Source: Diaporthe sp. PMI_573
Taxonomy: Eukaryota; Ascomycota; Sordariomycetes; Diaporthales; Diaporthaceae
NCBI GenBank assembly: GCA_021399435.1
Contig: JAJTUP010000014.1
Coordinates: 620,001-684,000, forward strand
Direction: 5' to 3'
DNA length: 64,000 bases
How positions within the stretch are numbered: position 1 is the stretch's first letter; each line of letters begins with the position of its first letter. The notes beneath the pieces were generated by a model. It saw nothing but the letters and a program-made list of their open reading frames with translations. It was not told the origin of the DNA and did not search any database. The translations under genes and the position numbers were made by a program. Positions 31,893-42,038 of the stretch are shown one piece after another.

Positions 31893-33584
31893 ATGCGTCG
31901 AGCTGTCGTCGGCTCAAACATCGTCAAGAACTCGTCTCTCCTCCTGTCTGTCTCGCTGAGACCAGCACGCGGCTCAAGCCCGATCCTCACCGTCAGCAGC
32001 CTCATCCCCAAAAGACGCCGGCCCCTCACCACCATGGCGGCCTCAGATAAGCTGGTCCCGACCTATGACAACGCCCTTCACCTGCTGTCCCTGCTGCAGT
32101 CCAACAAGAACATCATCAACCTCTTCACCGCAGCCCCGGGCTCACAGGGAGACATCAATGCCTCCGCCATCCCCGAGATGACGGCCTGGCTGGCCCGCGC
32201 CGGCTACGACCCCTCCGACCTGGCCCGCCTCCGCTGCATCCATGTCGCCGGCACCAAGGGCAAGGGCTCCACGTGCGCCTTCACCTCGTCCGTCCTGCGC
32301 CAGTACCCCGAGGTCGCAGGCCGCGTCGGCACCTACACCTCGCCGCACCTCGTCACTGTGAGGGAGCGCATCTGCCTGGACGGGGAGGCCATCTCCCAGG
32401 ACAAGTTCACGACCTACTTCTTCGAGCTGTGGAATCGGCTCTCGGACGCCGCGAGGAAGGCGGGTGACGAGCTGCCCGAGGGTGATGAGCTCGGCCCGGA
32501 CGGGCCGTCGACGAAGCCCTTCTACTTCCGTTTCTTGACGCTGCTCGCCTTCCACGCCTTCCTGAGGGAGGGCATCAAGTCTGCCGTCATCGAGTGTGGC
32601 ATCGGAGGTGAGTATGACTCCACCAACGTGCTGCCCCCGGAGGCCGTCACCGCCTCGGCCGTGACGCAGCTGGGCATCGACCACATTGCCATGCTGGGTG
32701 ACACGGTCGAGAAGATCGCGTGGCACAAGGCTGGCATTTTCAAGAAGGGAGTGCCAGCGTACTCTTACCAGGCCGGGAGATCCGACGGAGACGGCGTTTC
32801 GAAGGTCTTGAGCGAGCGGGCTCATGAGAAAGGCACCACTCTGGACTCAATTGACAGCCAGGTGCTGGAGAAATGGGCAGGTGTGCAAGGTGCCCGCCTG
32901 GAGGGAGCCTTTCAAAAAGCCAACATGGCCCTCGCCACAGTCATCTCAAGACGGCACCTGCAGGCTCTGGGCCACAAGTTTGAGCTCCCCTTCTTCGAGA
33001 GCGGGGGCTCGCCTCTCCCCAGCAAGCTCGGTGACATGCCCGAAGAATTCATCACCGGCCTGCAGACCGCAACACTTCGGGGCCGCTGCGAAACCATCAC
33101 ACATGACCGCATACAGTGGTATCTCGACGGCGCACACACCGAAGACAGCCTCGTCCAGGTGGGCAGGTGGTACGCCGGCAAGATCTCCGGGGAGGACTCT
33201 ATCCGGATTCTCATCTTCAACCAGCAAGACCGTGACTCTGCCGCGCTCCTGCAGACGCTCCTTGAGACGATCTTGGAGGAGACCGAGATCCCTAACCAAA
33301 AGATCTTCCACCACGCCTTCTGCCCGACCAACGAGGCCAACAGCTTCATGAAGAAGCCAGAGTTCACCGTCCAGAGGAAAAACTGCGATGTCATACGGCA
33401 GTTCTGCCCTTTCACCGCAGCACTCCCCGCGGACAGCATATCGACGGCGCTGGACATGGCGAGGACCGTAATGCTCGGGGCCAAGAAGAGCAAGGACAAC
33501 TTCAAAGTGCAGGTTCTGGTCACTGGGAGCTTCAACCTGGTGGGGCCAGCGCTGAAGCTGTTGGAACCAGGTGGTGAACCTTGA
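31893..33584 (+). CDS. MET7: Folylpolyglutamate synthase (copy 1)
   Basis: A 563-aa intronless FPGS (yeast Met7), which adds glutamates to folates using ATP, so that they are retained and used in cytosol and mitochondria. The P-loop GTKGKGST is at residues 120-127. The folate/Mg region includes TSPHLVTVRERI, ECGIGGEYDSTN and LGIDHIAMLGDTVEKIAWHKAGI, and the C-terminal Mur-ligase-like domain includes WYLDGAHTEDSL and RILIFNQQ. The first 47 residues are Arg/Ser-rich and lack acid, like a mitochondrial presequence. A second Met (MAASDKL, 32034) follows a good CACCATGG context and could start a cytosolic form; this dual use is known for FPGS and inferred here. It faces a second FPGS gene across about 140 bp. 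Confidence 0.93.
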   Translation: MRRAVVGSNIVKNSSLLLSVSLRPARGSSPILTVSSLIPKRRRPLTTMAASDKLVPTYDNALHLLSLLQSNKNIINLFTAAPGSQGDINASAIPEMTAWLARAGYDPSDLARLRCIHVAGTKGKGSTCAFTSSVLRQYPEVAGRVGTYTSPHLVTVRERICLDGEAISQDKFTTYFFELWNRLSDAARKAGDELPEGDELGPDGPSTKPFYFRFLTLLAFHAFLREGIKSAVIECGIGGEYDSTNVLPPEAVTASAVTQLGIDHIAMLGDTVEKIAWHKAGIFKKGVPAYSYQAGRSDGDGVSKVLSERAHEKGTTLDSIDSQVLEKWAGVQGARLEGAFQKANMALATVISRRHLQALGHKFELPFFESGGSPLPSKLGDMPEEFITGLQTATLRGRCETITHDRIQWYLDGAHTEDSLVQVGRWYAGKISGEDSIRILIFNQQDRDSAALLQTLLETILEETEIPNQKIFHHAFCPTNEANSFMKKPEFTVQRKNCDVIRQFCPFTAALPADSISTALDMARTVMLGAKKSKDNFKVQVLVTGSFNLVGPALKLLEPGGEP

Positions 33585-33724
33585 ATTTGGATAAATGTAC
33601 CGGGTGCGTTGAGCACAGTTGTCCCTCTACCGCTTCTAATCCTTGCTTTCTATTTTGTCCCCCAGAGGATCTTAAGAGGAGGAAGGCAAAAACAAACAAA
33701 AAATGGAGCCCGCGGGCTTCCTGT

Positions 33725-35546
33725 TCATAGAGCATCAGCCCCTTCCAAGATACCCAATGCCCCTCCCACGAGATGGAGGCTGCCCGTTATGAAAGCTTGC
33801 ACCGCCTCGCCCTCCTCGAGTGAACCTGTGAGATCCCGCGCCACATTAAGGGCCTCCTCGATGCTCGGGATGACGGTGATGTTTGCCTTGGGGTCGAGGG
33901 TCGCCCACCGCTCTGCAAATGTCCGCTGCACCGTGAGCTTCTGTATCGCCTCGGGGTCGTACTGGTGGTTCACAAAATCTGGCTGTCGTCAGTATCTCCC
34001 ATCCCATAGAAGACCTCCAAACAAGAACCATCGACGTACCTCGCTTGTAACCCGTCGTAGCATGCGTGACATTCGTGCAAAACACCACATGATCAAACGA
34101 CGAGCCATCGTCCCTCTTGGCGCCGGAATGCAGCCCCTCCAGGAAGTCGATAGCCTCCGTCCTCCCCTGCTGGTTAAAGATCAGGATCCTCGGGCCCCGG
34201 CGGCCCTCATTCGCGCCAACGAACCACCTCGCAGCCATCTTCAGGCTGTCTGTCGTGTGCGCCCCGTCGATATGCCACCTCAGCCTCCCGCCCTCCTCCT
34301 CCTTCACCTCGCACCGGCCCCTCCACACGACCTGCTCGATCCCCTCCTTAAACTCGGCCGGCAGCTTCTCCTCGTCCCTGACGAACCCACCCTCCGGTTC
34401 GACACGCGCCAGCGCAGCCTCCGCCAGCGCAACGGCAAGACTCGCGTTCCGCCTCTGGAACGCCGCGTCAGGGCGCACGGCGACCCCGCCCGCCGCAAGC
34501 CGCGCGTCAACGCCCAGGACCTTCAGGTCGGCGCCCTTCTCCCGCGCGCGGCGGCGCAGCACGTCCTCGGCGGACGGGAACGCGGGCTGCTCGACGGCAA
34601 AGTTTGCCGTGCCCGCCCCGGCCTTGATGATCCCGGCCTTGTGCCACGCGATCTTGTCCACCGTGTCGCCCAGCACAAAGACGTGATCGATCCCCAGCGT
34701 CGAGATCCCCGTGGCCACCGGGTGGGCCACGATGTTGGTCGCGTCGTACTCGCCCCCCACGCCTGTCTCCAGCACGGCGACGTCTACACCCTCGCGGAGG
34801 AAGACGTGCAGCGCCATCAGGGTTAGGTACCGCGCGTAGATGGGGCGGGTCCCCGGCTCCGCGTCTTCAGGGTGTGAGGAGGAGGAGGCGTTGGGGCCCG
34901 TGCCGGTCAGCGCGTCGCTCACCTCGAAGAAGTACTTTGCGAACGCGGCCTCGGAGAGCGGAGACGCGCCGACGCGGATGCGCTCGCGCACGGCGACCAG
35001 GTGCGGGGACGTCAGAAGGCCGACCTTGAGCTTCTCTGCCCCCGTCTCCGCGGCCTGACCTGCACCGTCGCCGCGTCGCCGGTGGTGGTACCGCCCCAGG
35101 ATCGACGCCACAAACGCGCACACGCTGCCCTTGCCCTTGGTCCCCGCCACGTGCACCACGTTGAGCCGGTCCAGGTCCTCGGGCGTGTGGCCCAGCCGAG
35201 CCCAGTAGGCCTTCATCTCGCGGACGCTGGACTCATCGGGCCGGATGCCGGCCTTGCGCCGGGCCTCGATGACCGCGAAGGGCGTCTGGAATGTGTTGAG
35301 GGCGTCGATGGCGTCCTTTTATGGGATCTCATCAGCGAGGGATTTCCTTTTCTTTGAAGTCATTGTCTCCAGAATTGTTGCGTGTTGAAAATAAAAAGAG
35401 GCCCTCGTGTCGCGACTCACCTCATATGTCCTCCCTGATGCGCTGCTGCTCATTTTGGAATTGTGACGGCGGGAGCCTGTGACAAGAAGCCGGAGTGGGT
35501 GCGTGTGCTTGGCGGTGAATCTGGTCAATAACAACGCATGTCGCAT
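33725..35546 (-). CDS. Folylpolyglutamate synthase paralogue (copy 2)
   Basis: A 551-aa FPGS-like protein from exons 35421-35546, 34040-35315 and 33725-33978. The first intron is GTGAGT...AAAAG (105 nt), the second GTACGT...CCAG with an ACTGAC branch site. The P-loop is GTKGKGS (about 100-106); TSPHLVAVRERI, LETGVGGEYDATN, LGIDHVFVLGDTVDKIAWHK, WHIDGAHTTDSL and ILIFNQQGR are all kept. It is thus FPGS-type, unlike the shorter Fol3 dihydrofolate synthases. A 31-residue basic N-terminus precedes a second Met (MSSSASGRTYE), again hinting at mitochondrial and cytosolic forms. It is much more diverged from copy 1 than a recent tandem duplicate would be. The product could keep FPGS activity or act on another glutamylated substrate. 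Confidence 0.88.
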
Positions 35547-36023
35547 CGCAGATTGGTGATCCTAGATCTACATGTGCATGATGCGATCTCAGATGCCCGG
35601 ATCCGGGAGGCTCAGTCGTGTTTTTGATGGTGGGTTTTTATTTAGTGCCGCGGCGATCCGCTGCCGCTCGAGTCGCTGCTGACCGAAGTCGGGCGCCGAA
35701 ACAACTTGAGACGGAACGGCCGATGGTAAGCACTCCCGGCTGTTCACCAAAATTGGTATGTGTTTATAAGGCCGCACTGTTAATTTCTAGATGTTGCAGG
35801 AGCATAATTAAGATGTACATTGGACGGAGGAATGACTTGAGCATTACAGTATTCGCGTTCAAAGCTCACCAGACTACACTAAGCATGTCACAGCGTTGGC
35901 TCCCTGTTACACTGCAAACTCAAAGAGGTGAGGCTGTGAGAGAGTTGGGTATCTTTCGAATATTCTACAATTCTTTACTGTCTCAGGTTCCCCACAATGC
36001 CTATCGCCGGCAAATCTCAACTC
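35547..36023. other. Gap between FPGS copy 2 and IleRS
   Basis: About 480 bp holding the promoter of FPGS copy 2 and the 3' UTR of the synthetase. No coding frame is supported. Confidence 0.4.
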
Positions 36024-39000
36024 TCATTCGACGTCTCCCTCCCCAACGACATCCTCGCACCTCCCGCAGAGCTGGTCCTCCTGAGGAGCAATGTAGCGCC
36101 AGCACCGAGGACACTTGTGCGCCGTAGGCGGCAGCACCCACGCGGTACACGTCACTCCACGCGATCCCTCAGCCTCGACCTCGCCGCCGTTGCCGCTGGG
36201 AGTCGCCGCGCCACCGCTCCCGCCCGGAACCTGGAAGTCGACCGAGTACTTCCACTCTGCCTCCTCGGGAAGGGGCTCATTAATGCCCACGTGCGAGACC
36301 ACGAGGGAGTTCTCGAGCTCGTCGATGCGCAGGAGGGTGTCCGTGATGGCCCTGTCTGGGACCTGCAGCACGACCGAGCACTGCAGGGACGAGCCCACCT
36401 TCTTGTCCCTGCGCGCCAGCTCGATGGCGGACTTGATGCCCGTGTGGACGGCGAAGAGCACGGGCATGGCCTCCCGCAGCCCCTGCTCGCCTCCCGCCGG
36501 CAGCCGCTTCTCACCGATGACGGGGGACGCGTAGAGTTGCCGCAGCGGGTGGACGCTGTCCCTCTTCAGCCACTCCGGCGCGTGATCCCAGGCCTCCTCC
36601 ACCAGCACCGGCGTGATCGGTGTCAGCATGCGCATGAAGCCCCAGAAGATGGGCTCCAGCACCCCGCCGCCGTCGCCGCAGTACAGCCGGTCCTTGAGGG
36701 CCTCGAGGTAGAAGGCGGACAGGTCATTGTTGACCCACCTGTTCAGCAGGCTGAAGCCCTTGTAGAACTCAAAGTTGTCGTAGGCCTTTCCGACCTCCTC
36801 CATTGTGTCGCGAAGCTGGATTATGGCAATGTGATCGGTGGTCGTGAGTGGCGCGGTCCGGGCATTTTCGGTCATCGACCCGAGCAACATCTTGGTGATT
36901 GTCCGATACTTGATCAGGGAGATGTGTATCGACTTCAAGACTGACTCCCCGATCACCACATCGTGAGTGTAGTCGCTGCTGGCCGCCCAAAGACGGAGGG
37001 CGTCTGGCCCGAGAGCATCGTAGTGTGGTCCGGCAGGAGCTTTACTCGTCGTCTCCTTCGGGGCGTTTTTATCCTTTCTCTTCTTGACTGGAGGTAGCAT
37101 GGTTCCGTCCATTACCTGGTCGGGACTGATGATATTGCCCACTGATTTGGACATCTTCTTTCCATCCTTGTCCAGGGTGAAACCATGCGTAATAAGACGT
37201 TTGAAGGGGGCGAGGCCGACGGTTTGCTTGATCAGGCTGCCGCGGTCGGAATCGCCCGCCGCCGCGGCGGCGATTCTCGTCAACAAGCTGGACTGGAACC
37301 AGCCGCGGTGTTGATCAGAGCCCTCGAGATAGACATCTGCTTGGACATCACCCTCATGAGTCCAGCTGCTGCCACTGTCGAACCAGACATCCATGGTGTC
37401 TGTTCCTCGTCGGTACTCGCCTTGAGCCCTCAGAGACGGCGCAATCCAGACCGGGTCGTCAGGTTTGTCAGACCACCACGCGTCAGTGCCTCTTTCCCGT
37501 ATGACGGAAATGATGTGCTGCACGCTCTCTTCGGTCATGACAGCGTCGCCGTTTTTGTCATATAACGCAGGGATGGGAACACCCCATGCACGCTGCCTCG
37601 AGATACACCACTCACTTCGCCCCTTGACAAAGCTCTCCAGCCTGGTCTTTCCACCACTGGGTATGAACTGAACGTCATCCAGAGCCTTCAGTGCCTGATC
37701 CTTGATCCCAGCGACGTCCGCAAACCACTGCGCCGTCGCTCTGACGATGATTGGACGCTTGGTGCGCCAGTCATAGGGATATTTGTGCTGGTACTTGTGA
37801 ACGTGCAGGACGTGATCGCCCAGGAGCTCCAGCACGGCTGCATTTCCTTTGCCTTGGACGAAGAGTCCCTGTAGCCGCTGAGGATCCTGGGGATAAGCAT
37901 CCGCTGTGAAGTGACCATCGTTATCCACCGGCGCAGATACCTCGAGGCCCAGGGACCTGCAGACCTCGTAGTCGTCGTGGCCATGGCCAGGTGCAAGGTG
38001 GACCAGGCCGGAACCAGACTCGGCCGACACGAAGTCTGCGTGGATGATGGGCTGCTGCAATGCACGTTCCCCATGAAGTGGGTGCCGATAGGTGAAGCGA
38101 CGCAGGTCAGAGCCTTTGCACGATGCGATCACGTCGTTCTCGTCCAGTTCGGTGCGATCGAAGCATGTTTTCAGGACCTGTTGGAGACAACCCTGCCCTA
38201 CGATGAGAGCATCGTTCCCGTGTCTTATGATCACGTAGTCGAGGTCGTCATGCGCGGCTATCGCCTTATTCGCAGGCAACGTCCAAGGTGTTGTCGTCCA
38301 AATTATCGCGTATAGCTGGCCGGTAAAGTCATCACCGAGGAGGTTGCGGAGTGCAGCGTCGCCATCGGCCGAGGAGGCGACTGGGAAGGTAACGTAGGCA
38401 GAATTCGAAGTGTGGTTGTCCTTGTACTCGAGCTCGGCCTCGGCCAGGGCAGTGCCCGAGGATGGGGACCAGTACACAGGCTTGTACCGCCGGTATATCA
38501 ACCCCCCGCGGACCATGCTGAGGAACAGCTCGAGCTGCCGGATCTCGAAGGCCGGGTCCATCGTGGTCCAGCGCCCGTCCCAGTCGGCCATAACGGCATA
38601 GGACCGGAACTCGCGCATCTGCGAGATGACCGTGTTAGTGGCGAGCTCCCTGGCAGCGCTACGCACGTCGACGGGTGCCATCTCCTTGACGCCCAGGGCC
38701 TCGAGGGCCTTGAGCTCGATGGGCAGGCCATGGCAGTCCCAGCCGGGGACGTATTTGACCCTGTGGCCCTGCTGCACCTTGACTCGGAGGATGGTGTCCT
38801 TGAGGATCTTGTTCAGGGCGTGCCCGACGTGGAGCGAGCCATTGGCGTAGGGGGGGCCATCGTGGAGGATGAATTGCTTGTCGGCAGGTCGGTTTGCGGC
38901 CTGCCACTCATAGAGGGCGTCGGTACATCTCCGCAGGTAGTGTTCTTGCAGCTGTGGTATCGGCCGAGGTCTGGTCAAGAGGTTCGATCAGACTTGGGCG

Positions 39001-39089
39001 TGCTTGGGTGGCTGGAGGTGGGAGTCGGAATAAACTCACGGTATCGAAGCCTTTGGCAGTCTCAGCGTCGACTGCCACGACTTGGACAT
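36024..39089 (-). CDS. ISM1: Mitochondrial isoleucyl-tRNA synthetase
   Basis: A 998-aa class I aminoacyl-tRNA synthetase that charges mitochondrial tRNA-Ile. Two exons: a 50-nt first exon (39040-39089, MSKSWQSTLRLPKASI) and 36024-38970, joined over GTGAGT...CCAG so that the mature frame reads PPRPIPQLQEHY. The HIGH motif is HVGH (64-67), the KMSKS loop is intact (622-626), and editing-domain signs TTTPWTLPAN and GSGLVHLAPGHGHDDY are present. The bacterial/organellar-type C-terminus has a zinc ribbon (CPRCWRY...CGRCE). The basic, hydroxylated first 15 residues fit a short mitochondrial targeting signal. The organellar type is distinct from the larger eukaryotic cytosolic IleRS. Confidence 0.94.
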
Positions 39090-39549
39090 GGTCCCTCAAG
39101 TCTCATTCATGCTTCCACCGCTGGAGTTGCTGACGTCGTTCCCAAAGAAAGTCGCGGGCGCAAAACTCGGGCGCGTCTAAGCTCAGCACCCCTGTCCCGC
39201 CTTGCAGGGATGCCCTTCTAAGGTCTGCTGCAGGCGCGAACTGTACGTCCAATGGTGCTGCAAGTTCAACACCCAATCAAAACCCATGCCTTCAAATCAA
39301 TATCAAACACTCTCGAGTACATTGTACAGAAGAGATATGAGCAACAAGTCCAGTCTTCCTCAAGTGTTAGTCGATCATGCCGCAACTGGTCCATGGTCCC
39401 GGGTCGCTGCGCACGGATCACTCTTCGGCAGCTCCGTGCTAGCCGCCCGGCCAAACCCATATCTCCACCAATTTCAGGCCCACCCGTGCGAGATTTTCAC
39501 TCTCTCAACCTTGATATTCCTCATTTCCACTCGCACTTCAACAACAGGT
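39090..39549. other. Gap upstream of IleRS and tRNA-Ile
   Basis: About 460 bp, with the synthetase promoter on one side and the tRNA on the other. A frame at 39202-39585 is open but overlaps the tRNA and carries no motif. Confidence 0.35.
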
Positions 39550-39647
39550 GGTCCCGTAGCTCAGCTGGTTAGAGCGTGGTACTAATAATTCCTTAACAAG
39601 GAATCATCGGTGATGCCAAGGTCGCGAGTTCGATCCTCTCCGGGACC
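39550..39647 (+). tRNA. tRNA-Ile (anticodon AAU), with intron
   Basis: Acceptor arms GGTCCCG/CGGGACC pair perfectly. The D arm is GCTC-AGCTGGTTA-GAGC. The anticodon stem TGGTA/TGCCA (one G-U) encloses CTAATA, an intron of about 25 nt that can fold on itself (TTCCTT/AAGGAA), and A. The anticodon is AAT, read as Ile. The T arm is GCGAG-TTCGATC-CTCTC, with one C-U mismatch in the stem. The discriminator base A is at 39648. It lies about 460 bp upstream of the mitochondrial IleRS start, on the other strand; this is a nuclear cytosolic-type tRNA, so the closeness is probably chance. Confidence 0.93.
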
Positions 39648-39648
39648 A

Positions 39649-40386
39649 ACCATTATCTTTTGCATTTTTGTGAGAATTGTTTTGGCTCTCATTGTGAATC
39701 TGGTAAGCTCTCCGACATTCTTCTTAGAGGAGACCACTCGGGAACGTGATCCAGCATGGGTGGAACCATGTGGGAGTAGTCTAGAGGGTGCTGTGATGAC
39801 TATGATGCTTCTGTCATGAACCAGACGACGGAATCTTGGGCGTTAGGTGTCTAGAACAAAAATCATGCCCAGGGCAGTAGAGTCCGTACTTATCCTCCCG
39901 ATGTTCCCAAATCCGGAATGGAAGCGAACTTTTGCGTCTGTTGTGGCTGGTCTTTCATGACCTTAAAACGCCACCTTCGCATCCCAAGTACAAAGTTTAA
40001 ATACAGAATGCCCCAAGAACGTGGAGACATTCCTCAAGATTCAAACACATAAGCAGACATATCCCTTCATAAATCCCTGTTTGTCCCGAACAACTAAGAG
40101 CACTTGGGTGAATGTGTGTTGGATTGCCGCTTTTGCTACCCAGCAGTACTTACTATGTTCATTGTTTGCGGCTAGCACCAACACCCAACTATTCAAACCT
40201 TGATCCTGTTATCCCCCAAAATCATTCCCGTTGGAAAGAGCGTATCGACGAGTTTACTCCAAGCGACACATTGATGTCAGTTTCTTTGGCCCTGAATCTA
40301 CTCTCGTGACACAATCCAGGCCGTCACGCAAGCAAACAAAACATCGAGAGTATTCGCAGGCACCACTCCATACCTGCCCACCAACC
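39649..40386. other. Gap between tRNA-Ile and Rpb12-like gene
   Basis: About 740 bp. The part just before 40387 (CATCGAGAG... to CTGCCCACCAACC) looks like a leader. No other gene is seen. Confidence 0.35.
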
Positions 40387-40671
40387 ATGTCTCGAGAAGC
40401 ATACATCGTCCCAACAGCCACCCAGGACAGCAGCAGCCTAGGCAGCAGAAGCCCGTCCAGCCAGTTACTAAGCCGCCAGACTGAGCACAAGCCACAACAG
40501 CCAGCCTACGAGAGACTCCCGGCCACAAACCCTAGGATCCCATATCAATGCGCCGACTGTAACACCAGGGTAACACATAGAAGGGGTGAACGTCTACAGT
40601 GTGATTTCTGTGGTGGATGGGTATTCCACAAAATAAGAAGCAAGACCATCTGCCAGTTTGAGGCACGATGA
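40387..40671 (+). CDS. Rpb12/RPABC4-like zinc-ribbon protein (divergent)
   Basis: A 94-aa intronless ORF. The last 44 residues fit subunit RPABC4 (Rpb12) shared by RNA polymerases I, II and III: CX2C at 55/58, CX2C at 72/75, and the family's C-terminal signature QFEAR at the very end. The first residues (MSREAYIVPT) also match the usual fungal start. However, the core between the cysteine pairs and after them departs from the family: the usual CGxRxLYKxRTxRxVQFEAR is here CGGWVFHKIRSKTICQFEAR. The N-terminal half is Ser/Gln-rich and probably disordered. It may be the true subunit in a divergent form, or an extra copy; absence of introns is compatible with a retro-copy but does not prove it. 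Confidence 0.72.
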   Translation: MSREAYIVPTATQDSSSLGSRSPSSQLLSRQTEHKPQQPAYERLPATNPRIPYQCADCNTRVTHRRGERLQCDFCGGWVFHKIRSKTICQFEAR

Positions 40672-42038
40672 GTTTGGAATGGGATGCCGTTGTGTTCTTG
40701 GGCTTGCGTTATTTTGCGTGGGTTTGGCGAAAACGATTGGTACGGCAGCTTAGTACTAAGCGATTCATGAGATTGAGGGGTTTCGTTTTAAATCCGTTCA
40801 CATACTCATCTAGAGGTCATCAGATTGAAGGGCGCTGAATTCGGAATGTTGAATTGACCGCTGATACAAATGATCAGACCGTGAAGGTTTTCTGCGATTC
40901 CAGTCTGTGATCATGTGGAGAGAATTGATATGAAAGATGACAATTGAGCGGAATTGTCCTGGCTTTATGAACATCTGGCCTTGAAAATGTGTTTCCTGAT
41001 GATGTTGTTCTGGAAAGCAAGAAAGAGTCACGCATTCCGTTGTGAGCTCAAACTATCGACTAATCTCACCTTCAAGTTGTGTTAACCATAACTAATTGTA
41101 CATGTTTGTTTCGTAATTCCGTGATTGTACCCTAACTATATGCTGACTCCTTTCTATGACTAGAATATCATATCCAATATTTCTTGTCAAAGTTCCAAGT
41201 TGGTATGTGTTCCCTTGTAAATTTTCTTTTGTTATGACACTCAGCAGAACCACGGCTAGCAATGAGTCGATGATGATTGGAACGCTTACTTCTATTCCAC
41301 TCAATCCCCTTTCTTCTACATTCATGTCACGGTCAAAGTCCGGTTTGGCTGAACATGTCATCACAGTGGACCTCGATGGCATAAACTATCAACTGTATTA
41401 ATCTGATCAATGCGACTCAGTAATAGACCAGTTGGTAGAGGGTGTATGAATACCCGTATTGACCGATTGCGCAGGAAATATTTGGCTTGGCGGGGCGGCT
41501 TAGGAAGAATGAGGAAGGTCGATGGCCCGTCGCCGGGGTTGCAATGCGACCCAAGACGCATCTCGGAGGGTCATGTCTTGGCTTTCCCTGCCTGCATAGT
41601 AGTATCTATCTTTTCCAGCCAGATCAATACGAGGTCGAGAGACAGAAACAATGTCGACGATGACTCTGAATCCAATTGCAAAGGGGCGCGCAACGGTGAG
41701 ACTTGCGATTGAGTTTGGTCAGGATGGCATCCTGTCCTACTCATCCACACAGAACCCGGATCAGGTCCGGAGTCCAGGATCCGCGCCGAACAGAATACTC
41801 GGCCGGGGGCCGGATCTACCCCGGTGGCTCGACTAATCGCGTGTCTTGAAATGGATAACGGCACCGTCTCACGCTACCACAGTATGGCAGTTGGCTATCA
41901 CCCCCGTCTTCTCGACCGGTGAACAAGAGTTCCTGCAGGTACTATGGCGAGAGAATACTACCTATATAAGTCCACAAGGCCACTACTTGACAAAGGACGG
42001 CTTGAACCAAGGCCCCTTCTCTCATCCTCCCGACCAAG
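40672..42038. other. 1.37-kb gap before the subtilisin gene
   Basis: No gene is supported. AT-rich sequence at 40800-41150 has only short frames. The last 80 bp contain a TATA box (41963-41970). Confidence 0.4.
41963..41970 (+). promoter_or_regulatory. TATA box of the subtilisin gene
   Basis: TATATAAG, 69-76 bp upstream of the ATG at 42039, on the same strand. It is followed by a short leader rich in C and A. The position fits a core promoter with a leader of about 40 nt. Confidence 0.6.

Noticed and set aside
32142..32825. 227-codon minus-strand frame
   Set aside because: Antisense shadow inside FPGS copy 1.
33609..34826. 405-codon plus-strand frame
   Set aside because: Antisense shadow of FPGS copy 2, which has all family motifs on the other strand.
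39090..39647. Functional link between tRNA-Ile and the mitochondrial IleRS gene beside it
   Set aside because: The tRNA is a nuclear, cytosolic-type gene while the synthetase is organellar; adjacency alone is not evidence.
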